Assembly (NCBI GenBank): GCA_020846145.1 | Contig: JADLEL010000121.1 | Coordinates: forward strand, 1 to 64,000 | Direction of reading: 5' to 3' | DNA: 64,000 nucleotides | Source of the DNA: Pirellulales bacterium | GTDB taxonomy: Bacteria > Planctomycetota > Planctomycetia > Pirellulales > Thermoguttaceae | Shown: positions 16,574 to 24,867 of the stretch, piece after piece | Layout: every line of letters begins with the position of its first letter | How positions within the stretch are numbered: position 1 is the first letter of the stretch | Notes under the pieces: generated by a model | The model's database searches: none | Seen by the model: the letters and a program-made list of their open reading frames with translations, nothing else | What the model was told of the DNA's origin: nothing | Translations under genes and position numbers: made by a program

Positions 16574-16963
16574 ATGGCCCGCCTCCCCTATCCCGCACTC
16601 GCGCTCGACAACATCACCCGGGCGATCGATATCGTCCGCGCCGGCCAAGTCGTGGAAAAACGCGACTTGTTCGCCAATCTCGCCTGGAACCTCCAAGGAC
16701 CGCTGCAAGCCTTGGTGTTTGGCAATCCCGACGCGCCCCCGACCGCCGCGGCGATTGACGAGGACGCCGATCTCGCGGCCGATCTCGACGAACGCCTCGA
16801 CGAATTCGCCTGGGTTCTCGATTGCGCCCGGTCGCAATACAACGCCGTCGCGGCGGCCAACGACGTGGCCGCCGACGCGAAGTCCATCGATCCCGCGACA
16901 ATTCTGGCCATCGTCAATATCGTGCTGCAACTGATCGACGCCTGGCGAAAGCGGCGGAATTAG
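16574..16963 (+). CDS. Small protein of unknown function, C-terminal hydrophobic helix
   Basis: The 129-residue protein has an AAAGGAG ribosome site 7 bases before its ATG. The body is helical and acidic. The C-terminus SIDPATILAIVNIVLQLIDA is a hydrophobic helix capped by WRKRRN, suggesting membrane association. It is the first gene of a plus-strand series up to 21641 with phage-like character. No known family is recognised. Confidence 0.65.
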   Translation: MARLPYPALALDNITRAIDIVRAGQVVEKRDLFANLAWNLQGPLQALVFGNPDAPPTAAAIDEDADLAADLDERLDEFAWVLDCARSQYNAVAAANDVAADAKSIDPATILAIVNIVLQLIDAWRKRRN

Positions 16964-16967
16964 ATCT

Positions 16968-17045
16968 TGGGACTTGGGTCTTAGGACTTGGGTCTTGGAT
17001 TCCAAGCTCCAAGACCAAAGACTCAAAACCAAAGTCCCAAACTAC
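16968..17045. repeat. Fuzzy hairpin of CTTGGGACTTGGGTCTTAGG units
   Basis: Left-arm units CTTGGGACTTGGGTC pair with right-arm units CCAAGACCAAAGACTC and CCAAAGTCCCAA, ending about 18 bases before the next ATG. The same family occurs at 35071-35160, at 62416-62550 and, in frame, at 41475-41503. Confidence 0.8.
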
Positions 17046-17063
17046 CATTCCTAGGAGTCCGAT

Positions 17064-17777
17064 ATGAAAATCCCGCATTTTATTCCAATCGTACTTTTGC
17101 TTGCCGGCCTTGGCCGCGCCGGCGAACCGTCGCTCCAACTCCTGGCCGCGGAGGCCGAGCCGGCGGCGAAAATCACCGCTCCGGCGAAGGCGCAGGTCGG
17201 ATTCCCCGTCCAACTGCAAACCGAAGGCTCCGTCGGCAAGGCCCTGAAGTGGATCGTCTTTCCCGCCGAGCCCGACGCGGTTTTTCTCGCGGTGGTAACC
17301 GAGGACGGCCAGCGCGTCGGGCTGTTCGTCAGCCCCAAGCCGGGCACTTTTTATTTCGCGCTCGTGGCCGCGTCGGGCGAGAAGATCGCCGTGGCGAAGC
17401 ATACGCTCGTCGTCGAAGGACCGCGGCCGAATCCCGATCCCGCGCCCCAGCCCGTCCCGCCTCCGCCCGTGGGCAAACTGTGGACCGTGATCGTCGCGGA
17501 GTCGGGCCAACTCACGCCGGCCCAGGGCAAGCTCGTCGCCTCGAAGGCCGTCGCCGATTACCTCCGGGCGAAGGGATTCCCCAAGGCGTGGATGATCGAC
17601 AAGGACGTTTTGGACGAAAACGACCGGCAGCCGCCGACCCTCGCGGAATACATCGCCCGCGCGAAATCGCTCCCCTACCTGTTTCTCGTCTCCGATGCCG
17701 GCGCCGTGCTTCACGAGGGCTCGCTGCCGGAAAGCGAAGAAGCATTGCTGCAATTGTTGAAGAAGTTCGGTGGCTAA
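17064..17777 (+). CDS. Secreted protein with beta-sandwich-like N-domain, unknown function
   Basis: The 237-residue protein begins with a signal peptide (KIPHFIPIVLLLAGLGRAGE). A domain rich in beta strands (about 30-125) follows, then a proline linker (PNPDPAPQPVPPPP at about 130-145) and a C-terminal alpha/beta domain. The C-terminal part (VIVAESGQLTPAQGKLV...YLRAKGFPKAWMIDKD...YLFLVSDAGAVLHEGSLP) is thioredoxin-like in rhythm but lacks a CxxC pair. AGGAGTCCGAT precedes the ATG. Its neighbours suggest a surface or phage-derived role. Confidence 0.65.
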   Translation: MKIPHFIPIVLLLAGLGRAGEPSLQLLAAEAEPAAKITAPAKAQVGFPVQLQTEGSVGKALKWIVFPAEPDAVFLAVVTEDGQRVGLFVSPKPGTFYFALVAASGEKIAVAKHTLVVEGPRPNPDPAPQPVPPPPVGKLWTVIVAESGQLTPAQGKLVASKAVADYLRAKGFPKAWMIDKDVLDENDRQPPTLAEYIARAKSLPYLFLVSDAGAVLHEGSLPESEEALLQLLKKFGG

Positions 17778-17783
17778 AAAAAT

Positions 17784-17935
17784 GAATGACGAATGACGAA
17801 GCTCGAATGACGAAAGAAATCCGAATGACGAATGACGAATGAGTACATATTCCGTTAGTGAAACTACACTTTAGGGCTTCGAGCTTTGAACTTCTTTCGT
17901 CATTCGAGCTTCGTCATTCGTCATTTCCCATCCCT
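17784..17935. repeat. Fuzzy hairpin of GAATGACGAA / TTCGTCATTC units
   Basis: GAATGACGAATGACGAAGC units on the left pair with CGTCATTCGAGCTTCGTCAT on the right. The hairpin lies between the secreted protein gene and the papain-like gene, and ends about 20 bases before the latter's start. Confidence 0.8.
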
Positions 17936-17956
17936 TTACCTCCAGCCCACGCTCCC

Positions 17957-18706
17957 ATGCACACCAACCATCATATCGAAGAAACTCCTCAAGCCACCGG
18001 CTGCCTGCCGCGAAGCTCGAAAGTCGGCGAAAACGCCCTCTTTCCCGTGGCCGGAACGGTCGATGCCTGTCCGCTCCTTTCGCGGTCGGACTGGATTGAA
18101 TGTTCGATCCGCCACAAAGTCTGGACGGTCATCGACCAGAATCCGCAAAGCTCCTGCTGTCCTTCGGCGGCGGCCGGCGCGGCGATGATCCTCCGCGAAA
18201 TCGCCGGCCAAAAGCGGATTTTGCTCTCGCAAGGCTCGCTCTACGGGCAGATCAACGGCGGGCGGGACGCCGGCGCGAATATCGAAGACGCGCTCGACGC
18301 GATGATGAACGTCGGCGTCTGCCCGGCGTCGCAAATCGATCCGAAAAACTGGCAAGGCCGCGGTTGGCCGCGCGATTGGAAGGCGGAAGCGAAAAAATTC
18401 CGCGTCCTCGAAGCCTTCGATTGCCCCACGTTCGACGCCGTCGCCTCCGCCGTGCAGCGCGGAATGCCCGTGGTCTTCGGCGTCTTCTGGGGCGCGGGCG
18501 GACACGCCCTAACCGCCGTCGGCCTGAAGAAGAACGGCGGCGGCTGGAACCTGGAATTTTTGAATAGCTGGGGAGCATCCTGGGGCGACGGCGGCTTGGG
18601 CTTCCTCCCCGAAGCGAAGTGCCGCGGCATCGCTACCTTCGGCGCATTCGCCCTCCGCAGCGTTGCCATCCCCGCCGGCGAAGACCTGCCGCCGGCGTTG
18701 AAATAA
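17957..18706 (+). CDS. Papain-like (C1-family) cysteine peptidase
   Basis: The 249-residue protein shows the papain triad in order: Q61 and C67 with the same six-residue spacing as Gln19/Cys25 of papain (QNPQSSC), H183 in GGHALTAVG and N203 in LNSWGASWGDGGLGF. There is no signal peptide and no pro-domain of the usual kind; the first 50 residues are short and Cys-containing. The upstream open frame is repeat DNA, so the ATG at 17957 is preferred. In this cluster it may process or lyse, as tail- or lysis-associated peptidases do, which is inference. Confidence 0.82.
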   Translation: MHTNHHIEETPQATGCLPRSSKVGENALFPVAGTVDACPLLSRSDWIECSIRHKVWTVIDQNPQSSCCPSAAAGAAMILREIAGQKRILLSQGSLYGQINGGRDAGANIEDALDAMMNVGVCPASQIDPKNWQGRGWPRDWKAEAKKFRVLEAFDCPTFDAVASAVQRGMPVVFGVFWGAGGHALTAVGLKKNGGGWNLEFLNSWGASWGDGGLGFLPEAKCRGIATFGAFALRSVAIPAGEDLPPALK

Positions 18707-18715
18707 ATCGAAATA

Positions 18716-18801
18716 AAGCGAGCCGAGGGGGTTTATCCCTCGGCTCAACCGGCTGACCAATTTCGCGTTTCAGCCAAGGGGATAAACCCCTCGGCTCGCT
18801 T
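18716..18801. repeat. REP-like inverted repeat, AGCGAGCCGAGGG family
   Basis: AGCGAGCCGAGGGGGTTTAT on the left pairs with the AAACCCCTCGGCTCGCT right arm. Each half has its own CCGAGGG/CCCTCGG palindrome. Confidence 0.85.
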
Positions 18802-18844
18802 GACACAAGAACATCCATCCATTCCACACTTTCAGGAGACCATC

Positions 18845-19138
18845 ATGCGTATCCATCCCTATGTTCTCGCATCGATTGCCGCGGCCGTCTTATGTTGCGG
18901 CTCGGCCTCGTTCGCCGGCGGCTGCAAAACCTGTCCCAACGGTTTTTGCCCCTTTCCCGTGCCGATCGGAAAACCGATCGCTCCGCCGTCGATTAAGAAT
19001 CCGCCGAAACTTGCGGCGCCGACCTGTACGTCTTGTGCGTCCGCCGCCTCCGCTCGTCCCCGCCGCGCCATCGTTCGCGTCGTCGGCCGTTTGTTGCATC
19101 CTTGCGGAATCATCCGCTATCGGTGCCCAAGGAACTAA
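18845..19138 (+). CDS. Small secreted Cys/Pro-rich protein
   Basis: 97 residues follow a CAGGAGACC ribosome site. A signal peptide (VLASIAAAVLCCGSASFAGG) is followed by a Cys-rich segment (CKTCPNGFCPFP), a proline-rich middle and a basic C-terminus (RPRRAIVRVVGRLLHPCGIIRYRCPRN). It might be disulfide-bonded and cell-surface. No family is recognised. Confidence 0.6.
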   Translation: MRIHPYVLASIAAAVLCCGSASFAGGCKTCPNGFCPFPVPIGKPIAPPSIKNPPKLAAPTCTSCASAASARPRRAIVRVVGRLLHPCGIIRYRCPRN

Positions 19139-19212
19139 AACGAGAAACTCCAAGACTTAAAACCAAAGACCAATAATCCTCAATCCAAAACCATTCCTAC
19201 GGAAACCAAATC

Positions 19213-19662
19213 ATGTTCGCGCAAACCGATATTTTCAGCCTCGACAAATGGGTCATGGTCGGGAAAGACCTGGGCATCGGTGCCATGTTCGCCCTCGTGC
19301 TGTTGGCCCTCGGCGCTTGCGGATCGTTCTATATTCTTCGCGCCGGCTTCGGCAAGCGGGGCTTCGTGCGCGAGTTTTTCGACGGCGTGAAGAACGCGGC
19401 GATCGAATTTTTCGACCGTCTCACGCAAACGCTCGACCGCCTCGAAGCGGCCGCCGCCGAAAGCCGCGACTATCACCGGCAGCAAGCCGCCGTTTGCCGG
19501 ACGATGCTCGATGCCCATACCGATCCCGCGGGACCGTGCAACCTCGCCGGCATCCGCGCGGCGGCCGCCTGCGGCCTCGACGCCCTCGAATCGATCGGCG
19601 AGCAAGTCGGCGCGGACGTCGCCAAGCACGTCGAAGCCGCGAAAAACAAACTCATCGCTTGA
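19213..19662 (+). CDS. Single-span membrane protein, holin-like layout
   Basis: The 149-residue protein has one transmembrane helix (about residues 22-44, IGAMFALVLLALGACGSFYIL), followed by basic residues and a long helical cytoplasmic-type tail with coiled-coil character. The layout resembles some phage holins or tail-module membrane proteins, but there is no specific signature. It lies in the plus-strand series with the papain-like and SGNH genes. Confidence 0.6.
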   Translation: MFAQTDIFSLDKWVMVGKDLGIGAMFALVLLALGACGSFYILRAGFGKRGFVREFFDGVKNAAIEFFDRLTQTLDRLEAAAAESRDYHRQQAAVCRTMLDAHTDPAGPCNLAGIRAAAACGLDALESIGEQVGADVAKHVEAAKNKLIA

Positions 19663-19687
19663 CGATCGTCGAACAAATCCGACGGTG

Positions 19688-19794
19688 CCATGCCCACGCT
19701 TGTCGTGGGCATGATGTTGGATGGGCGTGAGTATTCGGCAATCGTACTCAGCCCCCCACATGCCCACGACAAGCGTGGGCATGGCACCCATCAA
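19688..19794. repeat. Inverted repeat, GCCATGCCCACGCTTG family
   Basis: GGTGCCATGCCCACGCTTGT at the left pairs with the right-arm CAAGCGTGGGCATGGCACC across about 65 bases. A relative lies at 40931-41014. Confidence 0.85.
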
Positions 19795-19839
19795 GCTATC
19801 GGAAAATCAAACCTCCCTTCCCCGAAAGGAACCCACATT

Positions 19840-20688
19840 ATGGCAAACTCATTCGACACGCAGGCCAACGGCTGGCGGGACGACGGCAGCGAAAGCGGCG
19901 TCCTCCGCACCGAATTGGCCCGCGGAAACCTGGTCCTCCGCCCGCTCCCGGCGGCCGATTTCTCGATCGTTACGGCGGGCAGCGGCGTCTGCAATCCCGT
20001 TGCCGACGGCGGCGGATCGCGCTGCGGAAACCAATACGCGTTCCTCAGCGTGCCCGACGCCGCATCGTTCGTCGGCCTGACCTTCTCGTTCAACGGCCGC
20101 GCGCTGGGATTATGTTACAGCACGACCTCGACGCCGGGAACGAAGAACGCCTCGGCGATCATCGACGGCGTCGCTTATCCCCTGCCGCCGGCGCCGCGCA
20201 AGGTCCTGGACCCCGCCGACTGCAATCCCGGCGCGGGCTATCACTACTATCCGGTGGCCGAGAATCTTGCCGACGGCCCGCATCAATGCACGCTCGCCGT
20301 AACCGGCGACGCCGCCGGCGCCGCGCAGATCGTTTACCTGTACGGCATCTTCGTCGAGGAACGGGTGGGCAATCGGCCCGCCCCGCCCAGCGCGGCGCTG
20401 GCCAATTCCGCGCTGGTAACGACCGCCGCGCGGCAAACGCTCAACGCGCTGTTCGCTTACAACAACGCCGCCAACTACATTTCGGCGATCCATCTGGCCA
20501 ACGTTTCGGGCGCCGATTGCCTCGTAACGCTCGATAAGAATAGCGTCGCCTTCTGGCGCGAGATCGTTTCGGCCAACAAAACGCGGGAGATCAACTTCCC
20601 GCTGCCGGTGGCCATCAGTTTCAACTACGGCATCGCCTGCCAGTCCGCCAACGCCATCCAAACTTCGTTATGGGGGTACGCACTATGA
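19840..20688 (+). CDS. Beta-rich protein of unknown function (adhesin/tail-like)
   Basis: The 282-residue protein starts at the ATG 19840 after CGAAAGGAACC. It is rich in short strands, Asn, Gly and Ala (SFDTQANGWRDDGSESGVLR...), without a signal peptide. The composition recalls carbohydrate-binding or phage tail proteins. Its stop overlaps the start of the SGNH hydrolase gene (ATGA), so the two are translationally coupled and likely work together. Confidence 0.65.
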   Translation: MANSFDTQANGWRDDGSESGVLRTELARGNLVLRPLPAADFSIVTAGSGVCNPVADGGGSRCGNQYAFLSVPDAASFVGLTFSFNGRALGLCYSTTSTPGTKNASAIIDGVAYPLPPAPRKVLDPADCNPGAGYHYYPVAENLADGPHQCTLAVTGDAAGAAQIVYLYGIFVEERVGNRPAPPSAALANSALVTTAARQTLNALFAYNNAANYISAIHLANVSGADCLVTLDKNSVAFWREIVSANKTREINFPLPVAISFNYGIACQSANAIQTSLWGYAL

Positions 20689-21641
20689 GAAAAATCCAAA
20701 CCAACTACGCGAAATCTCCCGTCAAAACGCTGGCGGCGATGGGCGACAGCCTGACCTTCGCGTCGGCGCTGGGAGTCCCCGCTCATTTATATTGGCCGGA
20801 AGTACTGGCGGCAAGCCTGCGAAGCCTCGACGCGCCCCTGAAAGCGCGGAATTTCGGCGCCGGTGGATCGACTTCGCTGGAAATGCTCGAACGGCAAGCG
20901 AGCATGACGCAGTTCGACGTGCCCGCGCTGGGTATCCTCTTCGCCGGACACAACGATCTCAACCTGAACGGCACGCTCGCCGCCGGATCGGGCAACGCCA
21001 ACCGCACGATCACCATCTGCTTGCGTCCTTCCAAAGGCGCGAACAACGCCGCGGTCGTCGGCGCGGCCGTGGCCTTTATTTCCTGGAACGGCGGCGCGAA
21101 TAAAGCAACCGCCGTCAGCGTAACCGCGCAAACCTCGACGACCATCACCGTCTCCACGGCGTCCGGCGACAATCTGCCGTCGGGAAGCACCGCGGTCAAT
21201 GTCCGCCTCGACGCCAAGGCGAATATCGAGAGCATGACGGACTTCCTGCTCGAGGCCGGCTGTCCGAAGGTCGTCGTCTGCTCGACCCATTTTCAGAATT
21301 TCAACGGCGGCGGAGACAATTCGGCGGGCAACGTGCCCTATCCCGCGCCGCAGACCGGCCTCCGGCTCGATCTCTGGAACGCGCAGCGCGCGGCGGCCCT
21401 CGAAACGGCCGCCGCATGGCCGGGCAAAGTCGCGTTCTGCAACCTTTACGCGGCAATGCACAACGCGCTGACGAATCCCAATAATCCGTTCCATCAGGCG
21501 AACCAAGCGGGCGTCGATGCCTTTTGGCACGTCGCCGCCGCCAATACGCACCTGAACGCGCTCGGCAACCGGATCGTCGCCCACGCGTTATTGGCGACCC
21601 TGCAAAGTCAAACGGGTTGGCTCAATGACTTGAAGAGTTGA
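20685..21641 (+). CDS. SGNH/GDSL-type hydrolase
   Basis: The 318-residue protein has block I AAMGDSLTF with nucleophile Ser22, a GHND segment (FAGHNDLNLNG) for the oxyanion Asn, and block V AANTHLNALGNRI carrying the His. The Asp usually two or three residues before that His is replaced, so the triad may be modified. A low-complexity beta-rich insertion (NAAVVGAAVAFISWNGG...) lies in the middle. Such esterases deacetylate glycans, a role found in phage tailspikes. It is coupled to the upstream gene by a 4-base overlap. Confidence 0.8.
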   Translation: MRKIQTNYAKSPVKTLAAMGDSLTFASALGVPAHLYWPEVLAASLRSLDAPLKARNFGAGGSTSLEMLERQASMTQFDVPALGILFAGHNDLNLNGTLAAGSGNANRTITICLRPSKGANNAAVVGAAVAFISWNGGANKATAVSVTAQTSTTITVSTASGDNLPSGSTAVNVRLDAKANIESMTDFLLEAGCPKVVVCSTHFQNFNGGGDNSAGNVPYPAPQTGLRLDLWNAQRAAALETAAAWPGKVAFCNLYAAMHNALTNPNNPFHQANQAGVDAFWHVAAANTHLNALGNRIVAHALLATLQSQTGWLNDLKS

Positions 21642-21661
21642 GAGCCGATATCCCCGATAGT

Positions 21662-21702
21662 CGCCCTCTTCGGGCACCGACCGAAGGGGGCGGAGGCGGC
21701 GG
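21662..21702. terminator. Possible terminator between convergent genes
   Basis: CGCCCTCTTCGG pairs with CCGAAGGGGGCG around a short loop, between the ends of the SGNH gene (plus) and bioB (minus). No T-run is evident. Confidence 0.35.
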
Positions 21703-21745
21703 GATAAAAGGGAGCGCGGGGATCGGATTCCCTGCTCCTATGTCC

Positions 21746-22741
21746 TTACTTCACCGCGGTAAAGCCCAGGGCTTCGATCATGCGGAAATCTTCGCTGGGC
21801 GGCTGGCCGGCGGTGGTGAGGTAGTCGCCGACGAAGATCGAATTGGCGGCGTAGAGGCCCAGCGGCTGCAAGGGGCCGAGGTGCATTTCGCGGCCGGCGG
21901 CGATGCGGAGTTCGCATTTCGGATTGCTCAAGCGGAAGAGGCACAGCGCTTTCAGGCAGTAGCGCGGATTGAGCCGCCGGATGCCGGCCAGGGGCGTGCC
22001 GGGGATCGGCTGCAAAAAGTTGATCGGCGTGGCTTCGACGGCGAGCCGGCCGAGTTGCAGCGCCAGATCGACCACGTCGGTTTCGTCCTCGCCCATGCCG
22101 ACGATGCCCCCGGAGCATATTTCCAATCCGGCGGCGCCGACGGCTTCGAGCGTGGCCAGCCGTTGGTCGTAAGAATGCGTGCTGCAAATTTGCGGGTAGA
22201 AGCGGCGGCTCGCGTTGAGATTGTGATTGACTCGATCGATGCCGGCGGCCGCGATTTTCGCCGCTTGCCCGGGCGTAAGCAGGCCGACCGATGCGCAGAC
22301 GGCCAGGCGATGCCGCCGCTTGATTTGCGGCACGGCCTCGGCCAGCACGTCGAGTTCCCTTTCGCCGGGCGTGCGGCCGGAGAGGACGATGCAATAGGTG
22401 CGGGCGCCGAGTTCGGCGGTGATCCGCGCTCCGTCGAGGATTTTTTCCGGCTCGACGAGGTTGTATTTCGGGATTTCGGCGGTCGAGACCCGCGATTGCG
22501 AGCAATAACCGCAATCTTCGCCGCAGTGTCCGCTTTTGGCGTTGATGAGGAAATTCAGGTGCACCGCGTTGCCGAAATAGCGGCGCCGCACGCGGTAGGC
22601 GGCGGCGAGGATTTCGAGGAGCTCTTCGTCGGGGGCGCGGAGCAGGGCGAGGCCCTCTTCGGCTGAAATCGCATGGCCCGACAAGACGCGATCGGCCAGA
22701 TCGAGCCAGGGAGAATCGTTGGGGGAAGGGAGATCGATCAT
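21746..22741 (-). CDS. bioB: Biotin synthase
   Basis: The 331-residue protein carries the radical-SAM triad C73-x3-C77-x2-C80 (GHCGEDCGYCSQS), followed by BioB-typical segments such as YCIVLSGRTPG and HNLNASRRFYPQI. It inserts sulfur into dethiobiotin to make biotin. The start at 22741 is preferred because the longer frame from 22807 runs through a spacer. No other bio genes are nearby. Confidence 0.94.
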   Translation of the reverse strand: MIDLPSPNDSPWLDLADRVLSGHAISAEEGLALLRAPDEELLEILAAAYRVRRRYFGNAVHLNFLINAKSGHCGEDCGYCSQSRVSTAEIPKYNLVEPEKILDGARITAELGARTYCIVLSGRTPGERELDVLAEAVPQIKRRHRLAVCASVGLLTPGQAAKIAAAGIDRVNHNLNASRRFYPQICSTHSYDQRLATLEAVGAAGLEICSGGIVGMGEDETDVVDLALQLGRLAVEATPINFLQPIPGTPLAGIRRLNPRYCLKALCLFRLSNPKCELRIAAGREMHLGPLQPLGLYAANSIFVGDYLTTAGQPPSEDFRMIEALGFTAVK

Positions 22742-22794
22742 GATGCCAAGTTTAGCGTCGTGCCTTAGACCAATGGTTATTGATGATTTTTGGG

Positions 22795-22822
22795 GTGCCA
22801 CGGGCATCTTGCCCGTGCTTCA
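22795..22822. repeat. Short hairpin CACGGGCATCTTGCCCGTG
   Basis: A perfect 8-base stem in the divergent spacer between bioB and manC. It is a small REP-type palindrome. Confidence 0.65.
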
Positions 22823-22949
22823 CAAGGCGCCGGCGAGACGCAGGCGGCGCCCAAAATGCGACGGTCTGCATGAGTTGAATGATAAATGTTTTATCGCTAA
22901 ACTTACAGAGGGGTGGATGGAGTTATCCGAACCGGGAGAGTCGAAAAAC

Positions 22950-24050
22950 ATGCGATATGCCCTCATTATGGCGGGCGGATCGGGGACGCGGCTGTGGCCG
23001 ATGAGCCGCGGCGATCGGCCCAAGCAACTGCTCCCCTTCCTCGAAGGCAAGAGCCTGCTCGAAATCGCATTCGATCGGCTGGAAGGCTTGATCGACCGCG
23101 AAAATCGCTACGTCTGCGCGGGCCGGCGGCACGAGCGGGCGATTCTCGCCGAAATCCACGGCCTCGAAAAGCAAAACTTCCTCGGCGAACCGGTGGGCCG
23201 CGACACGCTGGCCGCCGTGGGTCTATCCGCCGCGGTCCTGGCGGCGCAAGACCCTAAGGCGGTCATCGGCGTCTTCACGGCCGATCATCTCATCGAGCGG
23301 GCGGAGGAGTTCCGCCGCATCGTTGCGCTGGGTTTCGAGTTGGTCGAGCATTGCCCGGAAACGCTGGTTACGTTCGGCATCGCGCCGACCGCGCCCGCGA
23401 CGGGCTACGGCTACCTGGAACTCGGCGAGAAGATCGCAAACCACGATTTCGCCTGGAAGGTCCGCCGATTCAAGGAAAAACCGCCGCTCGAACTGGCGCA
23501 AAAATATCTCGCGGAAGGGCCGGCACGCTACCTGTGGAACAGCGGCATGTTCGTTTGGCGAGCGAATACGCTTTTGGACTGCGTCCGCCGCTACGAGCCG
23601 GAGGTGCACGAAGGGCTTTGCGAAATCGCCGCGGCCTGGCAAACGAACCGGCGAATCGAAGTGCTGGAAAAAGTCTTTCCGCGGCTGAAGAAGATCAGCG
23701 TCGATTTCGCGGTGATGGAGCGGGCCTCGCGCGAGGAAACAATCCGCGTGGCCGCCCTGCCGATGCCGCTTACCTGGCTCGATATCGGTTCCTGGCCGTC
23801 GTTCGCGCAAACCTGCCGCCGCGACGAACGGTCGAACGCGCTGGCCGGAGGAGAATGCGTGCTCCTCGACAGCGCGAATTGCCTTGCCGCGTCGAGCGAT
23901 CCGGAGCATTTAATCGCCCTTGTCGGCTGCGAGAATCTGCTCGTCATCCACACGCCCGACGCCACGTTGGTTTGCCCCGCCGACCGGGCCGAGCAGATCA
24001 AGGAACTCTACCAGCAGATCGAAAGCCGATACGGGGGGAAGTATTTGTAA
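22950..24050 (+). CDS. manC: Mannose-1-phosphate guanylyltransferase
   Basis: The 366-residue protein starts with the nucleotidyltransferase loop MAGGSGTRLWPMSR, followed by RPKQ, and has the family segment YLWNSGMFVW. It makes GDP-mannose from mannose-1-phosphate and GTP. The length corresponds to the transferase alone, without the C-terminal isomerase domain of bifunctional ManC/AlgA. GGGAGAG at 22933-22939 serves as ribosome site for ATG 22950; an in-frame ATG at 22917 is an alternative. Confidence 0.92.
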   Translation: MRYALIMAGGSGTRLWPMSRGDRPKQLLPFLEGKSLLEIAFDRLEGLIDRENRYVCAGRRHERAILAEIHGLEKQNFLGEPVGRDTLAAVGLSAAVLAAQDPKAVIGVFTADHLIERAEEFRRIVALGFELVEHCPETLVTFGIAPTAPATGYGYLELGEKIANHDFAWKVRRFKEKPPLELAQKYLAEGPARYLWNSGMFVWRANTLLDCVRRYEPEVHEGLCEIAAAWQTNRRIEVLEKVFPRLKKISVDFAVMERASREETIRVAALPMPLTWLDIGSWPSFAQTCRRDERSNALAGGECVLLDSANCLAASSDPEHLIALVGCENLLVIHTPDATLVCPADRAEQIKELYQQIESRYGGKYL

Positions 24051-24080
24051 CCGATCAAGGAGAAAGGCGATCCTGGAACC

Positions 24081-24114
24081 AGCGAGCCGAGGGGATAAAG
24101 CCCTCGGCTCGCTC
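24081..24114. repeat. REP half-element, AGCGAGCCGAGGG family
   Basis: AGCGAGCCGAGGG and CCCTCGGCTCGCT form a single short palindrome, half of the two-palindrome units at 18716 and 29876. It lies between convergent genes and may also terminate transcription. Confidence 0.8.
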
Positions 24115-24131
24115 TGTTACCGCCTTCACTT

Positions 24132-24704
24132 TTACGCCGCCTTTCGGCGGTGGGAGTTGTCGGCCCAGCGGTCGATTTCGCCGCGGTCGATGCGGCGGAT
24201 CGTTTTCTCCCCATTGGCCGCAATGGTTTCGTGCAGCGCCAGCGAGCGCGGGTGGAGCATTCGCGGCACGAAGAACCACATCCGCTCCAAGCGTTCGGTT
24301 TCCCGCGGTGCGGAGATGAGGAGCAGATCGATATCGGTCAGCGAATTGGCCGAGCGCATGAGCGCGTCGCAGGGATCGCCGGGGATGAGCTTGATTCTCG
24401 CCGCGGATTTCTTGAGCAGCCGGTAGGCTTCGATCAGCGTCAAGCCGGGGCCTTCGGCGGAATCGCGATCTTCGAAGGAATCGATGCCGACGTAATGGAT
24501 CTTGGGTCGCTCGCAGTGCCGCGCGGCGGCGTCGATCATTTTAAGCGCCCGGCTGCCATCGCCGATGCCCATCTCGACGATGCGAGTAATCTTTTCCTCA
24601 AGAATCGCCCGATAAATGAGCCGATCGGCGGCGGGTTTGGCGAAATGCGAAAGATAGAATGTCTTCCAGCGGCTGGTCGGTGGCAAAGTTACCCTCCCTG
24701 GCAA
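24132..24704 (-). CDS. Class I SAM-dependent methyltransferase-like protein
   Basis: The 190-residue protein contains ITRIVEMGIGDGSRALKMI (about residues 39-57), which resembles the glycine-rich SAM site, then IHYVGIDSFEDRDS as the acidic second strand. The C-terminus is less clear. The target is unknown. It is transcribed away from the DUF11 protein gene region and has no obvious partner. Confidence 0.6.
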   Translation of the reverse strand: MPGRVTLPPTSRWKTFYLSHFAKPAADRLIYRAILEEKITRIVEMGIGDGSRALKMIDAAARHCERPKIHYVGIDSFEDRDSAEGPGLTLIEAYRLLKKSAARIKLIPGDPCDALMRSANSLTDIDLLLISAPRETERLERMWFFVPRMLHPRSLALHETIAANGEKTIRRIDRGEIDRWADNSHRRKAA

Positions 24705-24817
24705 CTGCGCGAGTCCTTGGAGCGGTCATTCATGGTTGTATTCGTCATTTGGCATACGAGAAGTTTAATCGGGGGATTTTGGAATCGCCAAGAAGGAAGC
24801 GATTTACCACCGCGTTT

Positions 24818-24841
24818 AGCCCCCGCGTCCACGCGGGGGCT
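24818..24841. repeat. Hairpin AGCCCCCGCGTCCACGCGGG
   Basis: A near-perfect palindrome, the same sequence family as 4915-4936, between the methyltransferase-like gene and the DUF11 gene. Confidence 0.75.
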
Positions 24842-24867
24842 ATCATGCTTCGCCAACGCTCGTCCGT

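Noticed and set aside
16574-21641. Complete prophage
   Set aside because: No integrase, terminase, portal, capsid or attachment-site repeats are visible; only a lysis- or tail-like set of genes.
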